Shown here: positions 1 to 8,403 of the stretch, one piece after another
How the letters are laid out: each line of letters begins with the position of its first letter
Position numbering within the stretch: position 1 is the stretch's first letter
Source of the DNA: Polyangiaceae bacterium
GTDB lineage: Bacteria > Myxococcota_A > Polyangia > Polyangiales > Polyangiaceae
Reading direction: 5' to 3'
DNA: 64,000 bases
Assembly: GCA_025937785.1 (NCBI GenBank)
Contig: JAICQQ010000014.1
Coordinates: 1-64,000 of the forward strand
The notes under the pieces: generated by a model
Databases searched by the model: none
Told to the model about the DNA's origin: nothing
Seen by the model: the letters and a program-made list of their open reading frames with translations, nothing else
Position numbers and translations under genes: made by a program

Positions 1-276
1 CGATCAGCAAATAACACTGCTGCTGCTCTTCAAGTGTCTGCCGCAACGCTTCCCACCGACCGGCAACTGCCCAGCGGCGATACCGGCGATACACCGTGTT
101 CACTTGCCGAGCTCTGCTGGCAGATCTCTCCAGGGAGCGCCCGTCCGAAGCATCCACAGCACCGCCTCGAGAAAACGGCGGTCATCCACTCCTTTTGGAC
201 CGCGCCTGGTCAGGGCTCGAACACGGCCTTTCAATCGACGCCAACACGACTGCGTCATCGCCATTCGAGCTGCCAT
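1..276 (-). pseudogene. IS5-family transposase remnant (DUF4096-type N-terminus), frameshifted
   Basis: Read on the minus strand from the ATG at 276, the product shows the N-terminal helical region of IS5/IS427-type transposases: a run ending GVDDRRFLEAVLWMLRTGA, then PWRDLPAELGK. The frame then hits TGA at 102-100. The -1 frame continues directly with NTVYRRYRRWAVAG, the usual next block of this family (normally GKWNTVYRRFRRW). One G appears to be missing at the Trp codon. The element runs off the left edge, so its length and inverted repeats cannot be seen. Some IS427 elements use programmed frameshifting, but I see no slippery A or T run at this point, so a decayed copy is the simpler reading. 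The region 277-331 up to the next gene holds nothing recognisable. Confidence 0.75.
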
Positions 277-331
277 GATGCCAATCTACGTCATGCTGAA
301 CGTATGTCAAGTTACAAAGTGTCAACAGGCT

Positions 332-1171
332 CTAGGCGCGTTTGCGGGCGGGGGGGCGCGAGAAGACGAGGATTTCGTCGACGGGGCCGCGCAGGTTGGC
401 TTTCGAATTGATGGGACGCTTGACGGGCACGCGATCGTACTGAAACCGCCCGAAGATTTTGCGAGTCTGCTCGGTGTACGAGTTGCTGAGCACCGTGCAT
501 ACCCCCCGGCGCTCGAGCCGTTCGAAGAGCTGCGCGAGGCGCTCGTGTTCGTCGACCCCGAAGGGGTGCGGATCGTAGGCGGTGAAGTTCGATGTCTTCG
601 ACACCGGCAGGTACGGGGGATCGAAGTAGACCGCGTCGCGGGGCCCGGCGTCGCGACAGACGGCCTCGAAGTCATCGGTGACGACCTCGGCGCGGCCGAG
701 AGCCGTGGCAGCCGCTCGCAAGTTGTCTTCGTCGCAGATCAGCGGGGACTTGTGGCGCCCGAAGGGGACGTTGAACTCCCCAGCCCGGTTGACGCGATAC
801 AGACCGTTGTACCCCGTCTTGTTCAGATAGATCAGGCGCGCTGCGCGGCCCGCAAGGCTACGCGGCCGCTGCTCGCGCACCCGGTAATACTCGGCCTCGT
901 CGTAGCGGTACTTGCGGAGTAAACGAATCACGCCTTCCACGTCCTCGGTCAGTGCGCGGTACACCTCCACGAGGTCGGCGTTGCGGTCCCCGAGCACGGC
1001 TCGCTTGAAGCGGTTCTCTGCAGCCAGGGCGAAAAAGATCGCACCACCGCCCACGAACGGCTCGTAGTACGTCTCGATGTCTTCCCGAAGCTTCTCGAGG
1101 ATCCGGTGCTGCAGCTGACGCTTACCGCCGGCCCATTTGAGCACCGGGCGGGCGGCGTAACCACGCTTCAT
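332..1171 (-). CDS. D12-class (Dam-type) adenine-N6 DNA methyltransferase
   Basis: The 279-aa product has the class-alpha Dam layout. An N-terminal KWAGGK (12-17) and the SAM-binding block PFVGGGAIFF (38-47) are followed by a central target-recognition region, the catalytic DPPY (184-187), and a C-terminal VLSNSYTE block (227-234). Enzymes of this family transfer a methyl group from S-adenosylmethionine to the N6 of adenine, often in GATC; the actual site cannot be read from the sequence. The ATG at 1171 overlaps the TGA of the upstream kinase/activator gene (ATGA), which fixes the start and suggests translational coupling. No restriction endonuclease gene is adjacent, so it looks like an orphan methylase. 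The C-terminus is rich in Arg, Lys and Pro. Confidence 0.9.
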   Translation of the reverse strand: MKRGYAARPVLKWAGGKRQLQHRILEKLREDIETYYEPFVGGGAIFFALAAENRFKRAVLGDRNADLVEVYRALTEDVEGVIRLLRKYRYDEAEYYRVREQRPRSLAGRAARLIYLNKTGYNGLYRVNRAGEFNVPFGRHKSPLICDEDNLRAAATALGRAEVVTDDFEAVCRDAGPRDAVYFDPPYLPVSKTSNFTAYDPHPFGVDEHERLAQLFERLERRGVCTVLSNSYTEQTRKIFGRFQYDRVPVKRPINSKANLRGPVDEILVFSRPPARKRA

Positions 1172-4100
1172 CCAGCATCGCTTAACCTGCTTGGGAGCCG
1201 GCGTAAAGCTGGACGCCGCGGGGTTATTTCCAGCCGCTTCATCATCTTTTGCAGCCCGAAGCGGGACAGGCCGAGCAGCTCGGCGGCCCGCGTTTGGTTC
1301 CCGCCCGTCTTTTCCAGGGCGGACAGCACCAGCTCGGTCTCCAGCGCGTCCACGTGGCGCCTCACGTTGAGACCCAGGTCTTGGGGCACGGCCCGCTGCG
1401 ATTCGCCCTGGACGGCGGCGCTCAGGTGGCTGGGGTCGATCACGTCGTCGCCGATCACGAGGAAACGCTGGACCTCGTTCTCGAGCTGGCGAATGTTGCC
1501 GGGCCAACCATAGCGACCGAGGACGGCGAACGCCTCGGGGGTCACCCGCACGCGACGCTCCGGAGCGTGCACGCCCACGAAATGGTGGACGAGACGTTCG
1601 ATGTCTCCAACGCGCTCCCGGAGCGGCGGAACTTGGATGCTGATCACGTTCAATCGGTAGTACAGGTCCTCGCGGAAGGTTCCCTGCTTCACCATCTGCA
1701 AGAGATCGCGGTGCGTAGCCGCGATCACCCGCACATCGACCTTGTGCGCGCGCTCGGAACCTACCGGACGAACCTCGCCATCCTGCAGCACGCGCAGCAA
1801 CTTCGACTGCATACCCAACGACATTTCGCCGATCTCGTCGAGAAACAGCGTGCCCCCGGAGGCCGCTTCGAACAGGCCCGCGCGCGGCCGATCGGCCCCG
1901 GTGAAGGCGCCGCGCACGTGCCCGAACAGCGTCGACTCGAGCAAGCCTTCGGGGATCGCAGCGCAGTTCTCCCCCACGAAGGGTTGCTTGCCGCGCGACC
2001 CGTTCGTGTGGATCGCGCGAGCGATGAGCTCCTTACCGACGCCGGATTCGCCGACGAGCAGCACCGAAACCTCGCTGGCGGTCACCCGATCGACCACCCC
2101 GAGCATGCGACACAGCGCGGGGCTCTCGCCGACGATCGCCTCGTACGCATACCGAGTCTCGCGGATGCCGCGAGTTCTCGCGAGTTCCCGCGCGGCGACT
2201 TCGAGCTCCACCTCGCGCTGCGCCAACCGCTCGGAGACCTTGGCCTCGGCACGCTGAGCGCGGCGCATCGCGCGCCGCAGCAGCAGCTGATCGCGCGCAT
2301 CGGCGATGGCAACGGCTGCCAGCGTCGCCACCAACTTGACCCAGCCGAGCTCACGGAGGCCAAAGGCACCGCGCCGCTCGCGATCGTCGAGATAGACCAC
2401 ACCGAGCGTGTGACCGCGGGCGATCAGCGGCACGGCCAGTACGCTGCGCAGCTTCAGGGCGTGCACGCTCGCGTGCAGCTCGGGCAGCTCGCCCGCGGCG
2501 TCGATGGCGACCACCGGTTGCTGTTGCTCGAGCGCGCGCGCTGCGAGCGAGTAGCTGAGCCGAAGCTGCTCGCCGGAGAGATCGGACTTGGCGAGATTGC
2601 GGGCGGCGCGTGGGGAAAGCCTGTCACCCGGCGCCCTCAGCAGCAAGAGCCCGCGCTCCACTCCTGTCCACAACACCAGCGCATCCAACACCTGGTCGAA
2701 CAGCGGCCGCAGGCGATCGCGCTTCCCGAGCGCAAGCACCAGCCGTTCGACGTCTTCGAGTTGCTCCGGAAGGAACTCGGTTTTCCCAGGCCCCTGCGCG
2801 AGGGCCACCCAGGCAAGCCCCTCGACCGCGCGCATCAAATCCGGTGGCGCGAGCCGCCGCAGCTCTCGCGCCGCAACGCTCGCGCCCGCGCTGAGCCGCC
2901 GCGCCCCGTCGGTGTCTCCGAGCGCCAGCCCCAACGCCACCCCGGCGGTCAGCGCCCGACCGCGGACGAGACAGGGGGCCTGCTCGGTCGCCAAGATCTC
3001 GAGCTCGGTGAGCACGCCGGCCCCACGTTCCGGCTCGAGCTCGAGGCAGCGTTCAGCCCGCGCGCCCCACCACTCGAGCCGCACGTCCGCAGGTAGGCCC
3101 GGCGCCGCATCTGCGTCGCTGCTCGCGACGTGGGTTCGAGCCAGGCCATCCAGCTCGATGAGATCCACCGGGAGTCCGTTGTTCAGGAGCCGCGTGGCCG
3201 CTCGCAGGCGATCGTTCGCGTTGTCTTTACCCAAGAGCTGAGCCGCACGCTCGGCGTGATCCCGCGCCTCATGACTGCCCTTCGGCAGCACGTCGCAGAG
3301 CGCGAGGTGGGCATATCCGAGGCAAGTCATGTCGGAGGCTTCGCGGGCGCGGCTCTCGGTCTCGTCCACCGCCCGCCGGGTCTCGACGATCAAACCGAGG
3401 CTCGAGAACACGGCCGCTCGAGCCAGCGCCGCGCGGGCTGCGGCCCGGTTCTTCCCTAGCTGCTCGAACAAGAGCGTGGCGCGCTCTGCGGCCTCGAGCG
3501 CCACGCCGAAGCTGCCGCGGTCGCTCGCCGCCGCTGCCACCCCGGTCAGATAGGTGGCTTCTTCCAGCACGGCACCGGCGCGCTGGGCGTGCTCTGCCGC
3601 CGCCTCGAAGCGCGCTTGTGCGCGATCGCTGTCGCCGCGCGCGTGATGCAACATGCCCTCCGTGCCGGAGACGCGCGCGCGTTCTTCGTCGTTCGCCGCG
3701 AGCACCATGGCGTGTTCCAGCGCGCCCTGCGCCTGCTCCAATTGGTTGGATGCCAGCAACGCGAGCGCTCGAGTTTCGAGCACCTGCGCCGACTCTGGAG
3801 CGTCCGTCAAAAGCGCTAGTGCCTGCTCGATCTCGCCTCGATCGAGGGCGATTCGCGCAGTGATCGCGCTGGCGCGTCCGAGTTCTGCGCTGGTGAACGA
3901 ACCGCTCGGCAAGTCCGAAAGGATCGCGAGCGCGCGCTCGGCGTCGCCGGCACGACGCCAGAGCTCGGCGAGCTCGAGCGCCGACTCCGCCGTCTGGAGC
4001 CGACCGAGCACGACGATGGCGCGCCCCAACTCGCCGCGGAGGCGGAGCACCTTGGCGAGCACCAGCAGCAGCTGCGGCGTGCCGCCACCGCGCTCGACGA

Positions 4101-5499
4101 GCCGCTCTGCCGCCTCCAGCGTCTGCTGACCGACGCTGCTCGCGCTCAGAGCTAGCGCGACGTCGACGGGGTCGGAACCGAGCGTACCTTGCTCGCTGCG
4201 CCCGGTAGTGAGCTGGCGTAGGGTAAGGCAAGCGGGGTCGGCGTGTTCCAGCGCGCCCGAGAGTCGAGCCGCCAGCTCTGCGTCCGAGGCGACTTGCGGC
4301 GCCGGCCAGTGAGCGGCAGCAGTACCGCACAGCTGGGTCAACCAGCGCACGTGCCCGACGGCGTTGAGCTCGGCGATCGGCAGGGAAGCATCGTGCAAAC
4401 GCTCCCGCCGCAGCAGGACCAGCTTGCGCGCAAGCTCGATGGTTTCACGCAACCATTGCCCGGGAGCGCCCCCGACCGACACGTCCGCCGCCGCCTGGCG
4501 CGCAGCCGCGGTCCATTCGGTGCGGCGCACGGCAAGGTAGCTGCGTCTGACGGCGGCCTGGCGGCGCGCCACGATCTGCTCCTGATCGGGGGCGACCGCC
4601 ACAGCCTGCGCGGCTGCCGCGCAGAGCCACCCCGCCGAGGGTCGCGCCGCTGGCTTGAGGTGCAGGAGCGGCAGCAGCAGCTTGGCGAGCGGCTCGGGCC
4701 AGGCTTCGGCACGCGCGCCCGTGCCCGGGTCGGACATGTGCCGCAGGGCCGGCGCTGCGAATTCAGCCACTGACAGCGCGAGTGCGTACAGATCCCTGGC
4801 GCGCCCGTCACCTTTGAGCGCGGGATCGAACACCTCGGGCGCCAGGTAGCGCGGCGTCCCGCCCGACGGCACACCCTGATCGGCAGCGTGGCCGAGCCCG
4901 AGATCGACGAGGCGAGCACGCGGCCCCAGAGGTGTGTGCTCGACCAGGATGTTGGCGGGCTTGACGTCCCCGTGTGCTACGCCGGCGCCGTGCATGTCCG
5001 CGAGCGCCCGACCGAGCTCGCACAAGAGCTGCAGGGCAAATTGCGATCGCTCGCCGAGCGGTAGGTCGAGCGCGTCGAGGCGCTCGCCGTCGCACCACTC
5101 CATGATCAGAAAGGGTGCGTCGCGCGCGAGACGCACCGCTTGGCCCGCGCCGTTCGTAGCGTCGAGCGTGGACGACAGCCGGCCAGCATCGACCAGCTCT
5201 GCCACACTCGACGAGCCGATCCACATCAAGCGCTCGGCCTCGAGCGCGAGCGTTGGCCCAACTGCCTTCGACTTGCCGACCTTGAGTGCAAAGCGGCGCT
5301 CAGCCTCGTCGGTGACGCACCAGACGGTCGATGACTCGCCTTCCCCGGCTAGCCAGCGCAGCTGGTACTGCCTCCCGGGAAGAGTCACCAAAGTTGGCAT
5401 TCCATTCCCACCCATACCTATGGAAAGAGTACGAGTTTCTTCGCTACTGTCAACTTGGGTGGCAGTGACCACACACTCAGCTGCCGTGGTTCGGGACAC
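1168..5499 (-). CDS. Ser/Thr kinase - TPR - GAF - sigma54 AAA+ - Fis-type HTH regulator
   Basis: This 1443-aa protein fuses a signalling kinase to a bacterial enhancer-binding protein. The kinase domain (about 45-300) has a glycine loop GEGESSTVW, Lys73 (ALK), catalytic HGD (176-178) followed by VKPAN, DLG (199-201) in place of DFG, and the APE motif (220-222). Residues about 420-900 are alpha-helical TPR-like repeats and about 930-1075 resemble a GAF sensor domain. The AAA+ domain carries Walker A GESGVGKE (from 1150), GAFTGA (1197-1202, the sigma54-contacting loop) and Walker B GTLFLDE (1216-1222). A Fis-type HTH lies near 1395-1424. The product should activate sigma54 RNA polymerase in response to a ligand or partner. 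The start is GTG at 5499, with AGGAGG about 5 nt upstream. HGD and DLG replace the usual HRD and DFG but keep the acidic residues, so activity is possible. This architecture is typical of myxobacteria. Confidence 0.92.
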   Translation of the reverse strand: MSRTTAAECVVTATQVDSSEETRTLSIGMGGNGMPTLVTLPGRQYQLRWLAGEGESSTVWCVTDEAERRFALKVGKSKAVGPTLALEAERLMWIGSSSVAELVDAGRLSSTLDATNGAGQAVRLARDAPFLIMEWCDGERLDALDLPLGERSQFALQLLCELGRALADMHGAGVAHGDVKPANILVEHTPLGPRARLVDLGLGHAADQGVPSGGTPRYLAPEVFDPALKGDGRARDLYALALSVAEFAAPALRHMSDPGTGARAEAWPEPLAKLLLPLLHLKPAARPSAGWLCAAAAQAVAVAPDQEQIVARRQAAVRRSYLAVRRTEWTAAARQAAADVSVGGAPGQWLRETIELARKLVLLRRERLHDASLPIAELNAVGHVRWLTQLCGTAAAHWPAPQVASDAELAARLSGALEHADPACLTLRQLTTGRSEQGTLGSDPVDVALALSASSVGQQTLEAAERLVERGGGTPQLLLVLAKVLRLRGELGRAIVVLGRLQTAESALELAELWRRAGDAERALAILSDLPSGSFTSAELGRASAITARIALDRGEIEQALALLTDAPESAQVLETRALALLASNQLEQAQGALEHAMVLAANDEERARVSGTEGMLHHARGDSDRAQARFEAAAEHAQRAGAVLEEATYLTGVAAAASDRGSFGVALEAAERATLLFEQLGKNRAAARAALARAAVFSSLGLIVETRRAVDETESRAREASDMTCLGYAHLALCDVLPKGSHEARDHAERAAQLLGKDNANDRLRAATRLLNNGLPVDLIELDGLARTHVASSDADAAPGLPADVRLEWWGARAERCLELEPERGAGVLTELEILATEQAPCLVRGRALTAGVALGLALGDTDGARRLSAGASVAARELRRLAPPDLMRAVEGLAWVALAQGPGKTEFLPEQLEDVERLVLALGKRDRLRPLFDQVLDALVLWTGVERGLLLLRAPGDRLSPRAARNLAKSDLSGEQLRLSYSLAARALEQQQPVVAIDAAGELPELHASVHALKLRSVLAVPLIARGHTLGVVYLDDRERRGAFGLRELGWVKLVATLAAVAIADARDQLLLRRAMRRAQRAEAKVSERLAQREVELEVAARELARTRGIRETRYAYEAIVGESPALCRMLGVVDRVTASEVSVLLVGESGVGKELIARAIHTNGSRGKQPFVGENCAAIPEGLLESTLFGHVRGAFTGADRPRAGLFEAASGGTLFLDEIGEMSLGMQSKLLRVLQDGEVRPVGSERAHKVDVRVIAATHRDLLQMVKQGTFREDLYYRLNVISIQVPPLRERVGDIERLVHHFVGVHAPERRVRVTPEAFAVLGRYGWPGNIRQLENEVQRFLVIGDDVIDPSHLSAAVQGESQRAVPQDLGLNVRRHVDALETELVLSALEKTGGNQTRAAELLGLSRFGLQKMMKRLEITPRRPALRRLPSRLSDAG

Positions 5500-5563
5500 G
5501 CACGCCTCCTAAACCCTACGAGGGCCTTTACCCCGTGGGATCGGCGCAACAGCTCTCAAAAGA

Positions 5564-6685
5564 TTACTGACACTGCGCGCCGCCAGCTATGAACCGCTGG
5601 ATTTCGCGGAGCTCGGGGCGCAGCACGAGACCTTCGCTCTGGCCCGACGCACCCGCAGTCCCCGGCAGCGGGCGGCGTGTGAAGCTCGGCGGCGGCATGG
5701 GGTCCCCGCGGACGAACCATTCCCGCAAGCGAATCAACTCCGACTCGCTCGGCGGCACACAGTCAGGGCCTTGCCCGACCGAATAACGCGAGCTGCAGCT
5801 GCCCGCGTCATCGGCGCCGAGCCAGTGACTGAACTCGCCGCGGAGCAACTTGTAGACGAGATAACTGTTGGCGGGCTGCCCGGGATCGATGATGGGCATC
5901 TGCACTCCAAATCGGATCGGATCTTGGAGCGGAACCCCCACCACGGCGCCGATCTCGGTTTGGCGAGCTACCTGATTGAACGCGGTTTCGACGAAAGCCT
6001 CCGGGCGATCGAGCCGGAGCCCCGCGATCGGGGTCTTGCCGCCGTGGCACCCCCCCGCGCTGCAGCCCGCATGCTCGAAGATCTCGAGAATGCGTTCGCA
6101 GCTTGGAACCGGCTCGAGCGGGAGTTGCGGCAGCCAGTCGCGGTTGCGCTGCGTGAAGAAGCTGAACTTCACGGGCACCCCGCCGTCTTCCTCCAGCGGC
6201 GCGCCATCGAAGGCTTGGAAGCCCCATGCCGTCGGGCTGTTCGCGGAGAGCACCTCGACCGTGTAGAGCGTGCCCGGCTCCAGGAATTGCGTCAGCCGAT
6301 ACACGACCACGCGCTCGACCACGTCGTACTCCGGACGCAGCAAACCGATGCCATTGCTCGGGTCGCCGGCATACACGTTGATCGATTGCCGCACGGCGGT
6401 GGACGCGCGCAGGTAGCGGTCGAAGCGCAGCGTGATGGAGCTGCCAATCTGAACGCCGCAATCGGAGGCCGCAGACTGCGTGCATTCCGTCCCCTCACCC
6501 GCGCTCGGCTCGGACGCCACGAGCCGTAATGGAGGCGGGGCCGGCTCGAGCTCCCGCGGCCCCGCGTGGCAGCCGGCAAGCGCGGCTGCCAGCAGTGCCA
6601 ATAACGCTGTCAGCTGTCGGGGCGCTGTCAGCTGTCGGGGCGCTGTCAGCTGTCGGGGCGCTGTCAGCTGTCGGGGCGCTGTCAG
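5564..6685 (-). CDS. Exported lipoprotein with Ig-like domain and CX4CH haem-like motif
   Basis: The mature part begins after a lipobox (LAAALAGC), then has a bacterial Ig-like (SbsA/Big_5-like) segment beginning SSITLRFDRYLRAST. After this comes a C-terminal domain with CSAGGCHGG, a CX4CH pattern seen in predicted cytochrome-like domains of Planctomycetes and myxobacteria. The start is unclear because no ATG, GTG or good TTG precedes the signal peptide closely. The CTG at 6685 overlaps the TGA of the 84-aa gene (CTGA) and would give an Arg-containing n-region built from repeated QLTAPR. A TTG farther upstream inside the 84-aa gene is the alternative. The 18-bp tandem repeat encodes this n-region. 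It lies last in the cytochrome/porin cluster and could be a surface-exposed partner, which is inference. Confidence 0.75.
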   Translation of the reverse strand: MTAPRQLTAPRQLTAPRQLTAPRQLTALLALLAAALAGCHAGPRELEPAPPPLRLVASEPSAGEGTECTQSAASDCGVQIGSSITLRFDRYLRASTAVRQSINVYAGDPSNGIGLLRPEYDVVERVVVYRLTQFLEPGTLYTVEVLSANSPTAWGFQAFDGAPLEEDGGVPVKFSFFTQRNRDWLPQLPLEPVPSCERILEIFEHAGCSAGGCHGGKTPIAGLRLDRPEAFVETAFNQVARQTEIGAVVGVPLQDPIRFGVQMPIIDPGQPANSYLVYKLLRGEFSHWLGADDAGSCSSRYSVGQGPDCVPPSESELIRLREWFVRGDPMPPPSFTRRPLPGTAGASGQSEGLVLRPELREIQRFIAGGAQCQ

Positions 6686-6695
6686 CTGTCGGAGT
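6606..6695. repeat. Five tandem 18-bp repeats across a gene junction
   Basis: The unit gctgtcagctgtcggggc occurs five times head to tail, at 6606, 6624, 6642, 6660 and 6678. The last copy diverges in its final two bases. On the minus strand every unit contains CTGA: TGA in the frame of the 84-aa gene and CTG in the frame of the lipoprotein gene. Because 18 is a multiple of three, gain or loss of units would preserve both frames. Confidence 0.95.
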
Positions 6696-6936
6696 AGGTC
6701 AGCAGCTGATCGCGGATGATTTCTTCGTTCACGCCGCTGCGGATGTACTCTCGCAGACAATCCGCCAGCGTGATCAACAGGTCGTCGATGCCCTTTTCCT
6801 CGATGATTTTCGAAAGTAGCTGGCGTGCCTCGCGGCTCTCGTCCTCCCGCAGGAACTCGCGCACCTGCTCCACGGAGATTTCCCCTTGAAAATCCAAATA
6901 TAGGTTTTGCAGCAGGTAGCTGACCAGCTCCTTCAC
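6682..6936 (-). CDS. Small acidic helical protein of unknown function (84 aa)
   Basis: I do not recognise the family. The 84-aa product is highly charged and predicted helical, with blocks such as EQVREFLREDESREARQLL and LADCLREYIRSG, no signal peptide and no membrane segment, so it should be cytoplasmic. The start is GTG at 6936 with a strong AAGGAGG at 6943-6949, 6 nt upstream, which makes a real gene likely despite its size. It sits between the multihaem cytochrome gene (123 bp upstream) and the lipoprotein gene, whose reading frame begins in its last codons. Its TGA is inside the first unit of the 18-bp repeat. It may be co-transcribed with the lipoprotein gene. Confidence 0.75.
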   Translation of the reverse strand: MKELVSYLLQNLYLDFQGEISVEQVREFLREDESREARQLLSKIIEEKGIDDLLITLADCLREYIRSGVNEEIIRDQLLTYSDS

Positions 6937-7059
6937 TAAGGGCCTCCTTCGCGGCTGGTAGAGCCAGCTGCGATTCCTTCAGGCTATACCCGTACGCCAT
7001 GCCGTCACGCAAGGAGATAAGACTGAAATGACCTGATTTCGGGCACATGCCGGGATTTT

Positions 7060-8403
7060 TTAACGGCACTGCCCCAACTTTGCATCCTGCGGATGATGGC
7101 ACGTCAAGCAGGACCGAGCGTTACGTCGCAACGCGCCTCGGCAGCGTGTGGCGAATCCTGCCCCGTGCGGACTCGAGCTGCCGGCGCGCGTACCCCGGCC
7201 GGACAGCCCACCCCCGAGCTCAGCGGTAGCATGGCAAACCACACAGTCGCTCTCGGTATGACAGCTCACGCACGCCGAGAGGTTTCGACGGGCCTCCGAT
7301 CCATGATGCTCCGAGCCCACCGCCCCATCGGTCCACAGCGACTTGGGAGGATGAAACCGGCCGCGCCCTGCAAAATTCTCCGCAGGGCCGCTCAGCGTCA
7401 CCCCCACCCGTTGATGACAGCCCAGACAAAACGATTGTGCGCGATGACACGATGAACAGTCGGGCGAGTTTTGCCGGGCGGCGACCGCGTGCAACGCGAG
7501 GAAGTCGTTGGGGTGGACGTTGCGCGGGCGCACGCGTCCGTCATGGCAATCCGTGCAGTAGCTTTCGGAGTGACAGCTGGTGCACAGCTCCGAGTTGTTG
7601 CCCGCCACGAACTTGTGGCGTTCCAAAAAGTTCGCGTCGTGCCCGGCGTTGAACAACCAGTTGGGGGGTTCGAGCCGACCTTCGGGAAACTCGGTGCGCA
7701 TGCGCCCCGCAGCGTCCGCCAGATGGCAGGCCGTGCACTCACCCGGAGCGTCACCGCGCGCAGGTTCGGGCATCTGGTGACAGTCGAAGCAGCCACGCAT
7801 GCGCGGCAACTGGTCGCGTGTGGCGAGCTCGACCTGGTCGACCTGACCGTGGCACTGAGCGCAGCCGATGTTGCGCCGGGCGTGCGCCTGGTGCGAGAAC
7901 TTCAGGTGTGGCGCGGGAAAGCGCTGGCGGGCAACGCGATCGCCGTGGTCGGGTTGGTAGCCGATGTGACAGTAGCCGCACTGGCTGATGAGATCCGTCG
8001 TGAGGCTCTTGACGGCTTGGAGCTCGCGATGGTCGCTGCCGTGGCAGCCATCACACGCTGTCGGTTTCGGCAGCAGCAAATCCTGGCTCCGGCGACTGGA
8101 CGTCGCGTTCACGTGACAATCGGTGCAGGCGAGCTTCAGGTCGCGGATGTGGAGCCGATGATTGAAGCGGATGGTAAGCTCTTGCGCCGGAAACACCACG
8201 GGGCTGGGCCCGCCGTCCCCGGGTAACGCTCCCGGCGGACGGTGCGCGAGCGGAACCACCGCCCCTTGGGGCAACGGCGCGAGCCCGTGCACCGCTGGGG
8301 CTCTCACCGCGTCCCGTGCGCGCGCCGCTTCGGGACCGACGAGCGCCAACAGCGCAGCCAGCCAAAGGCCGAATACCAGCAGTTGGGTGCGACCGAACTT
8401 CAC
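7060..8403 (-). CDS. Exported 13-haem c-type cytochrome
   Basis: The 447-aa product contains thirteen CXXCH haem c sites (CTDCH, CDGCH, CGYCH, CAQCH, CFDCH, CTACH, CTSCH, CTDCH, CSSCH, CLGCH, CVSCH, CVVCH, CLTCH) spread over the whole mature chain. There are also extra histidines that could be distal ligands. An N-terminal signal peptide (LLVFGLWLAALLALVG) sends it to the periplasm, where haem is attached. The GTG at 8403 overlaps the TGA of the upstream barrel gene (GTGA), so the two are translationally coupled. Multihaem cytochromes paired with an outer-membrane barrel are known as porin-cytochrome conduits (Mtr and Geobacter Omb/Oma/Omc types). This cytochrome could fill such a barrel or act as a periplasmic electron carrier. 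The haem count is direct; the conduit role is inference. Confidence 0.92.
   Translation of the reverse strand: MKFGRTQLLVFGLWLAALLALVGPEAARARDAVRAPAVHGLAPLPQGAVVPLAHRPPGALPGDGGPSPVVFPAQELTIRFNHRLHIRDLKLACTDCHVNATSSRRSQDLLLPKPTACDGCHGSDHRELQAVKSLTTDLISQCGYCHIGYQPDHGDRVARQRFPAPHLKFSHQAHARRNIGCAQCHGQVDQVELATRDQLPRMRGCFDCHQMPEPARGDAPGECTACHLADAAGRMRTEFPEGRLEPPNWLFNAGHDANFLERHKFVAGNNSELCTSCHSESYCTDCHDGRVRPRNVHPNDFLALHAVAARQNSPDCSSCHRAQSFCLGCHQRVGVTLSGPAENFAGRGRFHPPKSLWTDGAVGSEHHGSEARRNLSACVSCHTESDCVVCHATAELGGGLSGRGTRAGSSSPHGAGFATRCRGALRRNARSCLTCHHPQDAKLGQCR

Noticed and set aside
7093-7455. Plus-strand frames over the multihaem cytochrome gene
   Set aside because: The minus strand carries thirteen CXXCH motifs; the plus-strand text is not meaningful.
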